Below are positions 23,765 through 32,226 of a DNA stretch of 32,306 nucleotides, in pieces. Under the pieces are notes generated by a model. It was not told the origin of the DNA. It ran no database searches and worked only from the letters and a program-made list of their open reading frames with translations. The stretch is taken from the NCBI GenBank assembly GCA_964601265.1, contig CAZRMT010000008.1, forward strand, positions 1-32,306. The letters are read 5' to 3'. Position numbers and translations under genes: made by a program. This stretch comes from UBA4675 sp964601265 (lineage in GTDB: Bacteria; Bacillota; Clostridia; Christensenellales; Borkfalkiaceae). Within the stretch, counting starts at the first letter, position 1. The number at the start of each line of letters is the position of its first letter.

Positions 23765-24868
23765 TTACTCGCTTTTCAAAGAGCAATTAACGTAGGTGCT
23801 CGTTAAATAATCTTTTATCGTCGAGGAAGAAAATCCGGTTAAATCAGTCCAATTTGCTCCGTCTTCCGAATACGACCAATTATCCCAACTGTTAGGACTA
23901 AAAGAAATCGTCGTCAACGCATCACAGCCTTTAAACGCCTCTTTACCGATTGAGGTTACTGTTTTCGGAATAGTTATTTTGGTAACTTTACTAAATCCGT
24001 AAAAAGCGCCTTCTGCAATCGCAGTTACGTTATTAACTTTAATTTGCGTTAGCGTTGTAGGAATGAATCCCGTATTAGTATAACTACTAGCTCCGAAAAA
24101 GTATCCGAAATAGTTATTGGTTGTATCATTTCTATTAGCTCCGATAAACGGCACTTCTAACGTTTTTAAAGAAGCACAACCCTTAAACGCTCCCTCTCCG
24201 ATAGATGTAACGCTATTAGGAACGGTTACCCTAGTAACCCCACTTCCGTAAAAGACCTCGTCTCCTAAAGACTCTATCTTTGAGTTGAAGTTTACGATGT
24301 TAATAGAAGTACAGCCATAAAAAGCTCTTGCTCCTATAGACTTCAAATTTGGTGCGCTTGACGCCAATTCTAACTTACCCAATAAAGCTTTACAGTTATA
24401 AAAAACTTCGTCTCCGACGGTTTCAACCGTTTTTGGGAACATAACCATTTCAGACGTATTAGCTAAATTGGTAACCTTTTGCAAAGAAGTACAACCGTAA
24501 AACGTTTTATCTTCAAAAGCCGTTATACCGTCTGCAACGTAAACGTCTTTTAAAGAGGTACAACCGTAAAACGCACTTTTGCCGAGATACGTGATATTAT
24601 TCAACACTTTAACCGTCTTTAACGATTTTACGTTTTTGAAAGCTTCGTCGGCAATTCTAGTTACAGCCTTGCCGTTATAAGTATACGGAATGGTAAGGTC
24701 TGATTCGTCGTAATTTTTACCGCTGACTTCATACGTTCCGTCGTCAAGCAAAGTAAACGTTAAACCGTGATAATCCAACGTTCCGCTGTCTCTATCGCAA
24801 GACGAAACGAAAAAAGCACCGGTTATAACGCATATTATCGTCAAAAACAACAATAAAGTTCTTTTCAT
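23765..24868 (-). CDS. BspA-like leucine-rich-repeat lipoprotein
   Basis: This 367-residue protein has a lipoprotein signal: MKRT, a hydrophobic stretch and FFVSSC with the cysteine at residue 24 (the V-S-S-C lipobox is a variant). From about residue 65 it carries about ten BspA-type (LRR_5) repeats of the form 'I...AF.GC.SLK.V..P..V..IG..AF'. Examples are LGKSAFYGCTSLKDVYV and IGEGAFKGCASLKTLEV. Such proteins are surface-exposed and common in gut and oral anaerobes, where they mediate binding or adhesion. The lipobox implies anchoring to the outer face of the membrane. GAGGAG lies 7 bases before the ATG. It is a single gene with its own promoter (25018-25047) and terminator. The ligand is unknown. 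Confidence 0.88.
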   Translation of the reverse strand: MKRTLLLFLTIICVITGAFFVSSCDRDSGTLDYHGLTFTLLDDGTYEVSGKNYDESDLTIPYTYNGKAVTRIADEAFKNVKSLKTVKVLNNITYLGKSAFYGCTSLKDVYVADGITAFEDKTFYGCTSLQKVTNLANTSEMVMFPKTVETVGDEVFYNCKALLGKLELASSAPNLKSIGARAFYGCTSINIVNFNSKIESLGDEVFYGSGVTRVTVPNSVTSIGEGAFKGCASLKTLEVPFIGANRNDTTNNYFGYFFGASSYTNTGFIPTTLTQIKVNNVTAIAEGAFYGFSKVTKITIPKTVTSIGKEAFKGCDALTTISFSPNSWDNWSYSEDGANWTDLTGFSSSTIKDYLTSTYVNCSLKSE

Positions 24869-25238
24869 TTTGTTCTCCTCTTCACAAAAACATTTTAAGC
24901 GAAAATTAAAAGCTTCGCTTTAATAAAAAGTATTTAACGAATCTTTATTAAAATATCACAAAAAGGCAAAAAGCCTTAAACAACATCTTTAAAAAGAATC
25001 GAACATACTGCAGATTTAATATATCACAATTAATAAAACGTTGTCAATAAAAAATAAAAATTTCTTTAATTTTTTAATAATAACCGCATACTTTTAGCTT
25101 TTTAAAAGAATGAATTAAGATTTCCGACGAACGAAAAGTAAATAACTACTAATACCTTTCATAGTTTTATCCACTTAAAAAAATTATGAAAGCTTATATT
25201 TTAAAATCGTTTTTGTCTTTAGGTAACTTTTTTATTCT
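24869..25238. other. Intergenic region with a promoter and a long-loop inverted repeat
   Basis: No gene is seen. It contains the promoter of the leucine-rich-repeat gene (25018-25047) and an inverted repeat with 8-base arms, CTTTCATA (25156-25163) and TATGAAAG (25185-25192), separated by 21 bases. That repeat might mark the end of the transcript from 25239 but lacks a T run. Confidence 0.5.
25018..25047 (-). promoter_or_regulatory. Promoter of the leucine-rich-repeat lipoprotein gene
   Basis: TTGACA (25042-25047) and TATATT (25018-25023) are 18 bases apart on the minus strand, about 150 bases before the start codon, giving a rather long leader without recognised structure. Confidence 0.65.
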
Positions 25239-26219
25239 CTAGCTTGGATTTTCGTTTAGCAAAGATAACGCTTTTTCGTATTTTTTAACACGCTCAAGTT
25301 CATCTTCCCCAACCTGCTTTAACCTCGTTAAGTCCGTATTATGTCGTAAATCAGCCTTTTTTACTTGCTTTGCAATCGTGTTAAGAGCAATCCTTTTTAT
25401 ATATTCGAAATAATCTTCACCCTCTTTATGCGTAAGCGTTATAACAGCCTTTACGATTTTCTCAGGAAAAACGTCACGCAATAAATTTACGTCGATATCC
25501 GTATCTTCCAAAACGTCGTGAAGCAACGCAACGACTTTTTCTTTTTCGCCAGTTACGTTTTTCGAAACGGTGCGAGGATGTTCGATATAAGGCTTGCCCG
25601 ACTTGTCTAATTGGTACAAATGATATTTAAAAGCTAAAAATTCAGCCTTATCAACCATTGACGTAAGCTTGGAAAGTTTAAACTTTTCGTTATTTTTTAT
25701 AAGTTCGGCAAACGTTACGGGAACAAACCCGTTAACGTCAACCCCCGCATTTAATGCGTGTGGCGTTATAAACAATCTGTTATAATCGTCGACATACCTG
25801 TTGTGTATATGTCCATGAATAAGATAGCCGAGTTTTTTGGAACCCACTTTACGGCTGTTTTTCCATTCGAGCATCGGATAATGACAAAGAGTTATATCTA
25901 CGTTACCGCTCGTTATTTCAAGATACGGAGTAATCAAATCAAAATATTTCGAGTAATCGCCCTTTGCCAGCCATTTTTTATCGTGATTTCCAAGTATAAG
26001 AACCTTATGCCCGTTTAATCGTTTAACGTATTTTAACGCGTCGGCTTTTTCCCACGCAAAATCACCTACGATATAAACCGTATCGGCTTTCTTTTTTACT
26101 TTTAAATTCCATGCGTTTATAAACGCCTCGTCCATATCTTCAACGCACTTATACGGGCGAGAACAAAGCGATATAATATTGGAATGCCCTAAATGCAAGT
26201 CTGCTATAAAATAATCCAT
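25239..26219 (-). CDS. Metallophosphoesterase fused to a RelA/SpoT-type HD hydrolase
   Basis: This 326-residue cytoplasmic protein joins two hydrolase domains. Residues 1-175 form a calcineurin-like phosphoesterase with a full set of metal ligands: D7 and H9 (DLHLGH), D53 (GDF), N78-H79 (GNHD), H113 (CHYP) and HGHIH (135-139). Residues 185-326 form an HD domain like the hydrolase part of SpoT and Mesh1: YIEHP (H214), ALLHDVLEDT (H234-D235, E238-D239) and KADLRHN (D290, N294). There is no synthetase domain. The HD half therefore could remove pyrophosphate from (p)ppGpp or a similar nucleotide, and the N-terminal half could cleave a phosphodiester or the product. The start lacks an obvious ribosome site. 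It ends in TAG. Both functions are predicted from motifs only. Confidence 0.82.
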   Translation of the reverse strand: MDYFIADLHLGHSNIISLCSRPYKCVEDMDEAFINAWNLKVKKKADTVYIVGDFAWEKADALKYVKRLNGHKVLILGNHDKKWLAKGDYSKYFDLITPYLEITSGNVDITLCHYPMLEWKNSRKVGSKKLGYLIHGHIHNRYVDDYNRLFITPHALNAGVDVNGFVPVTFAELIKNNEKFKLSKLTSMVDKAEFLAFKYHLYQLDKSGKPYIEHPRTVSKNVTGEKEKVVALLHDVLEDTDIDVNLLRDVFPEKIVKAVITLTHKEGEDYFEYIKRIALNTIAKQVKKADLRHNTDLTRLKQVGEDELERVKKYEKALSLLNENPS

Positions 26220-26322
26220 AAATAAACTTTTAAGAGTAAACGGCTACTTCTCGTATCGACAAATTTACACCTCGCTACCTCACCATTCAATCTCATTCTC
26301 CCCCTATAATTATTTTCGTTTT

Positions 26323-27837
26323 TTATCCGTTAACCTTATTAAATATAGAAAATGCGCATTTTATTCCGTCTACCGCAGAAGAAGTTATACCGCCGGCATA
26401 CCCTGCGCCCTCGCCGATTGCGTAAAGATTTTCAAAACCTATACAAGTCATTTCTTGCGTTCTCGTCATTCTCACGGGTGAGCTCGTTCTACTCTCGACA
26501 GCCGTCAGTATTGCGTCTGCGTCGTCGAACCCTTTTATTCGTTTCCCCATTTGATAAATCCCCGTTTTTAAACACTCGGCAAGTTTGTCGGAAAATAATC
26601 CGTTTAAGTTCGCAAACTCATATCCCCTTAAACTCGAAGGAATAACTTTGCCCGCCTTTAAACTTTTTTCTCCTGTTACGAAATCCGCATATTTTTGTAC
26701 GGGCGCAATATAATTCCCGCCACCGAGCAAGTATGCCTTACGTTCTAATTCACGTTGAAACTTCATACCCGAAAACAGCTCCGCTCCGAAATCCGTTTCG
26801 TCCACTTGAACTATTATCGCACTATTGGAATTGTTCGCCATTCTATCGCTCAAACTCATTCCGTTGCAAACAAACCTTTCCTTTATGCTAGTAGCGGGAA
26901 CAACGTAACCGCCGGGGCACATACAAAAAGTAAAAACGCCTTTACCGTTAACGTTCGTCGTCAATTTATAATCTGCAGTGGGAAGCCTTATATCGTAATT
27001 ATGACCGTACTGCCAGCGATTAATGTCCTCTCTTAAATGTTCTATCCTCATCCCCACAGCAAAGGGCTTATTTTCAAAAATCACGCCTTGTAAATGAAGA
27101 ATTAAAAAAGTTTCTTCCGCACTATGTCCTAGCGCAAGAACGACAAAATCTGCGTCTATATCGCCCTTATCGGTCTTTATTCCCAAAACCGAACCGTCTT
27201 TTATAATCAGTTTTTCAAACAAAGTATTAAAGTAAAATTCTCCGCCTAACGACTTTATTTCGTTTTTAACGGAACTAACCACCATAGGCAAAACGTCGCT
27301 CCCGACGTGCGGTTTATTGGAATAGCCAACCTCCTCTTTTGCCCCGTGCTTAACAAAATCCTTTAACACTTGTTTTATATATTCGCTTTTTATTCCCGTG
27401 TTTAATTTTCCGTCCGAAAAAGTACCTGCTCCGCCCTCTCCGAACTGAATATTGCTTTCGGTATCCAAAACGCCGTTTTTATAAAAGTTTTCACATTTTT
27501 CTTTTCTTAAACCGACTTCGTCGCCTCTTTCTATAACGATAGGACAAAAGCCCGTTCTTGCCAGCGTTAAAGCGCAAAAAAGCCCCGCAGGTCCGTCGCC
27601 CACGACGACGATTTTCTTTTTTACGGAAGAAACCGGATAAACAAATTCCTCTTCTTTTTCGTTTATGGCAACGGTACATACGTAGCGAATATCCGCCTTA
27701 TTTCTTGCGTCTAAACTCTTTTTTAAAATCCTTACGGAGTCTACCGTCCCGAAAGACAACCTCGCTCGTTTAACGGCTTTTTCTTTTATTTCCTTTTCCG
27801 AATAATAAAAAGGTACTTTTAAATCACTTACAATCAT
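26323..27837 (-). CDS. FAD-dependent dehydrogenase (COG2509 type)
   Basis: This 504-residue protein has an N-terminal extension (about 1-75), then a Rossmann FAD-binding motif VVVGDGPAGLFCALTLA with ERG at the end of the second strand. Further features are NIQFGEGGAGTFSDGKLNTG near residue 130, and a C-terminal FAD motif ENLYAIGEGAGYAGGITSSAVDG. These features match the uncharacterised FAD-dependent dehydrogenases of COG2509; the substrate is unknown. The gene overlaps the end of the next flavoprotein gene by 14 bases, and its ribosome site (GGAGG, 9 bases before the ATG) lies inside that gene. The pair is therefore co-translated. I find no membrane segments. Confidence 0.85.
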   Translation of the reverse strand: MIVSDLKVPFYYSEKEIKEKAVKRARLSFGTVDSVRILKKSLDARNKADIRYVCTVAINEKEEEFVYPVSSVKKKIVVVGDGPAGLFCALTLARTGFCPIVIERGDEVGLRKEKCENFYKNGVLDTESNIQFGEGGAGTFSDGKLNTGIKSEYIKQVLKDFVKHGAKEEVGYSNKPHVGSDVLPMVVSSVKNEIKSLGGEFYFNTLFEKLIIKDGSVLGIKTDKGDIDADFVVLALGHSAEETFLILHLQGVIFENKPFAVGMRIEHLREDINRWQYGHNYDIRLPTADYKLTTNVNGKGVFTFCMCPGGYVVPATSIKERFVCNGMSLSDRMANNSNSAIIVQVDETDFGAELFSGMKFQRELERKAYLLGGGNYIAPVQKYADFVTGEKSLKAGKVIPSSLRGYEFANLNGLFSDKLAECLKTGIYQMGKRIKGFDDADAILTAVESRTSSPVRMTRTQEMTCIGFENLYAIGEGAGYAGGITSSAVDGIKCAFSIFNKVNG

Positions 27838-29041
27838 TTAAAATCGCCTCCGCCACAACCCTTGCCGAAGTGTACGCCCATTGAAGATTATACCCTCCGC
27901 AATCGCCGTCAACGTTTAAAACTTCTCCGCAATAATATAAATTTTTATTCGTTAAAGATTGAAAAGTTTTTTTATCCAAAGTTTTTCCGTCCACTCCGCC
28001 GTGCGTAACTTGAGAATAATCGTACCCGAGCGTTCCCTCTATTTTTAGCTTGAAATTTTTAATAGCTTCGGCAATTTTGCTTGCACTTTTAAAATCGGCT
28101 TTATCGTCGCCTTTCAGATTAACCCTTTTTATTATACTTGCTCCTAAACGATTATTTATTATACCCGTTGTTAAATCGCAATTCTTAACGTATTTTATTT
28201 TACTTTTTTCTTGTAAGAACCCCGCAAGTTTATCTTGCTCTATTTCGGGAAGGAATTCCAAATTTAAAACGGGATTTTTTACTTCGGGCAAATATGCCGA
28301 TAAGCGAAAAATACTATCACCGCTAACCCCGTAATCGGTAAACAAAACGTCGCCGGTAAACTCGATTATTTTTTTATTACCGTCAAATAAAGTCGCCGTT
28401 GCAACTTGCTTAATTCCTCTTAATCCTTTTATAAACTGCGTATCGGTTTTAAGCTGAACCAAAGAGGGAGAAAAAGAAGTAAATCTTTCACCTATTCTCT
28501 CTAACAACGGAACAATATTTCCGTCGGTACCGAAATTCTTCATACTTTTTCCGCCGACACATATAACGATTTTTTCGCAAAAAATCTCGTTATTTATCAT
28601 ATAGCCTTGTTTTTCGGGTGAAATAGCCGTAACTTTATAGGAAAGCTTTAAGTCTAAATTTTCATTATCCGCTTTAAGACGCAAAACGTCGCCGATAGAA
28701 GACGCCTGCATAGAGCTAGGATACATACGTCCGTTTTCTTCCGTAAAAATAAGACCTAAACCGTTAAAAAATTCGATAAGACTTTTATTAGAAAACCGAG
28801 AAAGCCCCTCTTTTACAAGTTCTTTATCGCCGTGATAAAATTTTTCGGACATAACGGAATTTGTAATATTTCCCCTACCGTTACCCGTGGAAACTATTTT
28901 TTTACAAAGCCTATCGTTTCTTTCCAACAAAACAACCTCCCCGCTTAGTTTTTCGTTTAATATAAGCGAACAGATAAGCCCCGAAAATCCCCCGCCGACC
29001 ACTGCGACTTTATATTTTTTCAAAGATTTACAATTATTCAT
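27824..29041 (-). CDS. HI0933/BaiN-family flavoprotein
   Basis: This 405-residue protein starts with a dinucleotide-binding VAVVGGGFSGLICSLIL. It has the family hallmarks GNGRGNITN near residue 55 and, near the C-terminus, THGGVDGKTLDKKT and YYCGEVLNVDGDCGGYNLQWA. These identify the HI0933-like (COG2081) NAD(P)/FAD-dependent oxidoreductases, which include BaiN. The true reaction is unknown for most members. It is the first gene of a two-gene unit with another flavoprotein. I see no good ribosome site before the ATG; AGTATAAAGTT precedes it. The divergent neighbour begins 127 bases away with its own promoter. Confidence 0.88.
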   Translation of the reverse strand: MNNCKSLKKYKVAVVGGGFSGLICSLILNEKLSGEVVLLERNDRLCKKIVSTGNGRGNITNSVMSEKFYHGDKELVKEGLSRFSNKSLIEFFNGLGLIFTEENGRMYPSSMQASSIGDVLRLKADNENLDLKLSYKVTAISPEKQGYMINNEIFCEKIVICVGGKSMKNFGTDGNIVPLLERIGERFTSFSPSLVQLKTDTQFIKGLRGIKQVATATLFDGNKKIIEFTGDVLFTDYGVSGDSIFRLSAYLPEVKNPVLNLEFLPEIEQDKLAGFLQEKSKIKYVKNCDLTTGIINNRLGASIIKRVNLKGDDKADFKSASKIAEAIKNFKLKIEGTLGYDYSQVTHGGVDGKTLDKKTFQSLTNKNLYYCGEVLNVDGDCGGYNLQWAYTSARVVAEAILNDCK

Positions 29042-29094
29042 AACTTTATACTATCACATTTTTTCAAAAAACGCTAGAAAAATATTTTAAAAGG

Positions 29095-29123
29095 TTGAAA
29101 TTTACTTTTTTTTGTTATATAAT
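29095..29123 (+). promoter_or_regulatory. Promoter of the DUF1508 gene
   Basis: TTGAAA (29095-29100) and TATAAT (29118-29123) are 17 bases apart on the plus strand. The ribosome site GGAGG is at 29159-29163, 5 bases before the ATG at 29169. Confidence 0.75.
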
Positions 29124-29168
29124 AATTACAAAAATAAAGAAAAACATCATTATTGTTTGGAGGAATTT

Positions 29169-30838
29169 ATGTTTTTAGCAATCAATTTACTTACCAACTG
29201 GATTTTCTGGGTTGTAGTCGTAGCTGTACTTATAATAGCAGCAATCATAACCGTTAACGTAATCATTAATTCAAAAATTAAAGCAATCGAAAAGAAAGAC
29301 GTTGCCGAAAAAGAAAGAAATTTACGCATTAAACTCGGTTTAGAAGACCCCGATGCAGAAGAAATCGAAGAAGTAACTTCTGATGAGGAAACTGACGACA
29401 AACAAGAAGAAATAGACGAACAAGACGAAGAAAAAGCTGAAGAAGTCAAAGAAGAACCTTCCGAAGAAGTTGTAGAAGAAGAAAAGCCTGCAGAAGAAGT
29501 TATTGAAGAAAAAGCAGAACCCGTTGAAGAAGTTGTTGAAGAAAAAACGGAAGAACCTGCCGAAGACGCAGAAGAAAAAGCGGAACCCGTAAAAGAGGAA
29601 ATTAAAGAAGAAAAGAAACAAGAGAAACCTCAAAAACAAGCCCCCGCAAAGAAACAACCCGCTCCTAAAAAAGTAGAAGAAAAGGTTGAAGAAAAAGAGG
29701 AAGACGATAGCGACGCAGAAGACTTGTTAAAAGATATTCCCGACGCCGACGAAATGGAAAAAGAGCTCGACAAAAAGCAAGCGGAAGAAGAAAAGGCAAA
29801 AGAAGAAAAATTAAAAGCCGAAGAAGAAGCCAAACAAAAAGCTGAAGCCGAGAAAAAAGCTAAAGAAGAAAAGACCGTTAAAGCGGACAAACCCGCCAAG
29901 ACCGAAGCNNNNNNNNNNNNNNNNNNNNNNNNNNNNNNNNNNNNNNNNNNNNNNNNNNNNNNNNNNNNNNNNNNNNNNNNNNNNNNNNNNNNNNNNNNNN
30001 NNNNNNNNAAAAAGCTAAAGAAGAAAAGACCGTTAAAGCGGACAAACCCGCCAAGACCGAAGCAAAAAAAGCTACTCCGGTAGAAGAAAAGAAAGCAAAT
30101 GCTCCCAAACAAGCAAACGGAAAATGGTTGCTTATCCCGGAATCGGACGGATATTATTTCGGTAAACTTTTCGCAAGCAACGGAGAATTGTTACTTCAAA
30201 CCGAAAGATATAAAGGCGTAAGCGGACTTAAGAGCGGTATCGAAACAATAAAGAAAAACATCGAAAAAGACAATTTCGAAATTACCGTAGATAAAAACAA
30301 AACGTACAACTTTAAGTTGTTTGCCTCTAATCACGGACTACTCTGCATAGGAGAAGGTTACACTTCGAGAGAAAACGCTTTGAGCGCTATCAACTCCGTT
30401 AAAAACTTCTCTACCAGCTTAACTTTTGTTTCGGACGAAGCAGAAATCCTCGAAGACAAGACGTTTAAAATCGCCGAAAAGGATAAAAGCGAAAACGGAA
30501 AATGGGTAATATTCGAAGACACCGACGGATACACCCACGCAGAACTTAAAGCAAATAACGGTCAAGTTTTATTCGTTACCGAAAAGTATAAAGGAATTAA
30601 CTCTTTGCGTAGCGGACTCGATTCGATAAGAAAGAATATCACAAACGGCAATTTCTCTATGAGAAAAGACAAGAACGATAACTTTAATTTTAAGATTTTC
30701 TCGGAGAACAAGAGACTTTTAGGTTTGGGTGCAGGATACTCCTCTGCCACCAACTGCGAAAGCGCTATTTTATCCGTTATGAAATTCTGCGACTCAACCG
30801 TAGTTTTCAATAATAGCGACGAAATAGACGACGAATAA
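29169..30838 (+). CDS. Membrane-anchored protein with Glu/Lys linker and DUF1508 repeats, interrupted by an assembly gap
   Basis: The start has one membrane helix (about residues 9-34). A long, highly charged Glu/Lys/Pro-rich segment follows (about 40-245 before the gap). After the gap the protein ends in two homologous blocks of about 100 residues. Each begins GKW(L/V)(L/I)..., and each contains two DUF1508 (YegP-type) units, such as FGKLFASNGELLLQTERYKG with GLKSGIETIKKNI, so four units in all. A run of 100 N (29909-30008) splits the gene, and the two sides are in different frames as printed. They join if the true gap length leaves remainder 2 on division by 3. The same 55 bases flank the gap on both sides. 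Most likely it is one gene whose linker repeats were not assembled. The function of DUF1508 is unknown. Confidence 0.85.
29854..29908 (+). repeat. Left copy of a 55-base repeat flanking the gap
   Basis: This 55-base copy, ending at the N run, is identical to 30009-30063. It codes for KAKEEKTVKADKPAKTE plus adjoining residues. The repeat period appears to be about 54 bases (18 residues). Confidence 0.9.
29909..30008. other. Assembly gap of 100 N
   Basis: Exactly 100 unknown bases, a conventional placeholder length. Because both flanks carry the same 55 bases, the gap probably hides further tandem copies of the linker repeat. Confidence 0.95.
30009..30063 (+). repeat. Right copy of the 55-base repeat flanking the gap
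   Basis: Identical over 55 bases to 29854-29908. The next bases begin another unit (AAAAAAGCT) that then diverges into the linker before the DUF1508 domains. Confidence 0.9.
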
Positions 30839-30848
30839 CTTAAATTTT

Positions 30849-30875
30849 AAAACGGCGGAAAATTTCCGCCGTTTT
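30849..30875 (+). terminator. Terminator of the DUF1508 gene
   Basis: AAAACGGCGGAAA and TTTCCGCCGTTTT form a 13-bp stem 10 bases after the stop, ending in TTTT on the plus strand. Confidence 0.85.
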
Positions 30876-30879
30876 ACTT

Positions 30880-30916
30880 AAAAAGCGAGAGCGTGTAATT
30901 TTTTACACGCTCTCGC
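30880..30916 (-). terminator. Terminator of the exonuclease gene
   Basis: GCGAGAGCGTGTAA and TTACACGCTCTCGC form a 14-bp stem; on the minus strand TTTTT follows. It lies 24 bases after the exonuclease stop at 30940, back to back with the opposite terminator. Confidence 0.88.
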
Positions 30917-30939
30917 TTTAATATTGTATTATTTTGTAT

Positions 30940-31947
30940 CTACGTTATATTTTTATTGAAAAACCTACGAATATGTTCCTCGTCGTTAAAATCGACTATC
31001 GTGGGTTTACCGACCATTTCGTAAAAATCGCTTAACGTTATACAATTCGTCCTATTTTGCTCTTTTATACGCTTTTCAACGGTGTTCCCGTCGTTTTCAT
31101 CCAACAAAACGAAATAATCCGACTGGTCGGGATAAAAGGAATATCGTCCGCCTTTCTCATAAATTAAAGATAAAAGCGTTCTGCTTAAATTTATATTGGA
31201 ATAGGCAACCTTTTTAGAAAAAGAAAATCTCCTCCCCTTTAAAAAACCGCTTTGCTTTTTCATTTTTCTAAAATGCTTAAAGAATAAATATTTTTTTACC
31301 TTTAAACCGTTAGCCACACCTTTTTCACTTTTTACGCCCGTGAGCGAATAGCAATGTGAAAAACCTTCGGAAAAATTTTCGCCTTTTACTATATTGAATT
31401 TTTCCATAAGCCCGTTAAGCGTTTTACCGTTTTCTTCACATATTTTTTTTGCCAAATAAAGCGTGGCGTATGCGTCGTCGTCCGATTTATGAAGCGTAAA
31501 ATCAATACTGTAGTTGCTAACGGCTTTTTCAAGACTTTCCTTTTGAGTAACTCCCCTATTCATAGCGTCTAATTCTTGTACGTCTATAAAAGAAAAATTT
31601 ATGTTTTCCAAAGAATAATATTCACACGCTTTATTAAGATAATTTAAGTCGTTTTCAATGGAAAATCCTACAACCAAATCGCAACTTTCAATAAGCTCTT
31701 TAATGTGATCGTACACTTCGCAAAACAACGGCGAGGAACGAAAAACTTTCTGCGGATACGCTAGCGTTATTCCGAAAATTCTTTTTTTATCGCTTAAAAT
31801 AAATTTTTCGCTTGCGGGATTTATAAGTATATCTTCTTTCTCCGTAATATTAAAATTTTCGTCCGATATACAGTAACCGAAGCTACACATACTAGCTTCT
31901 TTGGAATTACCGTTACAACTTTCTATATCAAACGAAATTATACGCAT
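30940..31947 (-). CDS. DEDDh-type 3'-5' exonuclease family protein
   Basis: This 335-residue protein has an N-terminal exonuclease fold of the DNA polymerase III epsilon/RNase T type (about 1-175). The acidic residues are in SFDIES (D7, E9), in VVGFSIENDLNYL (the middle Asp), and in LHKSDDDAYATLYLA (His and last Asp of DEDDh). Residues about 200-335 are a separate region that I do not recognise; the position and the pattern of beta and helix segments would allow a divergent BRCT-like domain, but no clear motif is visible. It probably degrades single-stranded DNA or RNA ends in repair or processing. GGGAG lies about 8 bases before the ATG, and a promoter lies at 31978-32006. It is a single gene. 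Confidence 0.82.
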   Translation of the reverse strand: MRIISFDIESCNGNSKEASMCSFGYCISDENFNITEKEDILINPASEKFILSDKKRIFGITLAYPQKVFRSSPLFCEVYDHIKELIESCDLVVGFSIENDLNYLNKACEYYSLENINFSFIDVQELDAMNRGVTQKESLEKAVSNYSIDFTLHKSDDDAYATLYLAKKICEENGKTLNGLMEKFNIVKGENFSEGFSHCYSLTGVKSEKGVANGLKVKKYLFFKHFRKMKKQSGFLKGRRFSFSKKVAYSNINLSRTLLSLIYEKGGRYSFYPDQSDYFVLLDENDGNTVEKRIKEQNRTNCITLSDFYEMVGKPTIVDFNDEEHIRRFFNKNIT

Positions 31948-31977
31948 TATTTATCTCCCGTAATTAGCAACCGTTTA

Positions 31978-32006
31978 ATAATATATCCAAAAATAGTTTT
32001 TGTCAA
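31978..32006 (-). promoter_or_regulatory. Promoter of the exonuclease gene
   Basis: TTGACA (32001-32006) and TATTAT (31978-31983) are 17 bases apart on the minus strand, about 30 bases before the start codon. Confidence 0.75.
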
Positions 32007-32063
32007 GCAATTATTCAACGCTTACTTTTTGCATTTTTTACCTAATCACATATGCTCAACAGC

Positions 32064-32103
32064 AAAAAAAATGGTATTTTATACAGAAATTGCATAAAAT
32101 ACC
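32064..32103 (-). terminator. Terminator of tRNA-Thr
   Basis: GGTATTTTAT and ATAAAATACC arms (32073-32103) are followed by eight T on the minus strand, six bases after the encoded CCA of the tRNA. Confidence 0.85.
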
Positions 32104-32109
32104 AAAAAA

Positions 32110-32185
32110 TGGAGCTGATACCGGGACTCGGACCCGGGACAGCCGCATTACCAATGCGGTCCTCTACCACCTGAGGTATATCAGC
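32110..32185 (-). tRNA. tRNA-Thr (anticodon GGT)
   Basis: The minus strand forms a full cloverleaf: acceptor GCTGATA/TATCAGC, discriminator T, encoded CCA (32110-32112), anticodon arm CCGCA-TTGGTAA-TGCGG giving GGT, and T arm with GGTCCGAGTCC. GGT reads ACC and ACU threonine codons. Confidence 0.95.
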
Positions 32186-32197
32186 AATTACTCATAT

Positions 32198-32226
32198 ATT
32201 TTAATATGTTTTTTAGCTTTTGTCAA
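32198..32226 (-). promoter_or_regulatory. Promoter of tRNA-Thr
   Basis: TTGACA (32221-32226) and TAAAAT (32198-32203) are 17 bases apart on the minus strand, ending 13 bases before the mature 5' end of the tRNA. Confidence 0.8.

Noticed and set aside
25166..25174. DnaA-box-like TTATCCACT
   Set aside because: One mismatch to the consensus, a single copy, and no dnaA, dnaN or cluster of boxes nearby, so there is no case for an origin.
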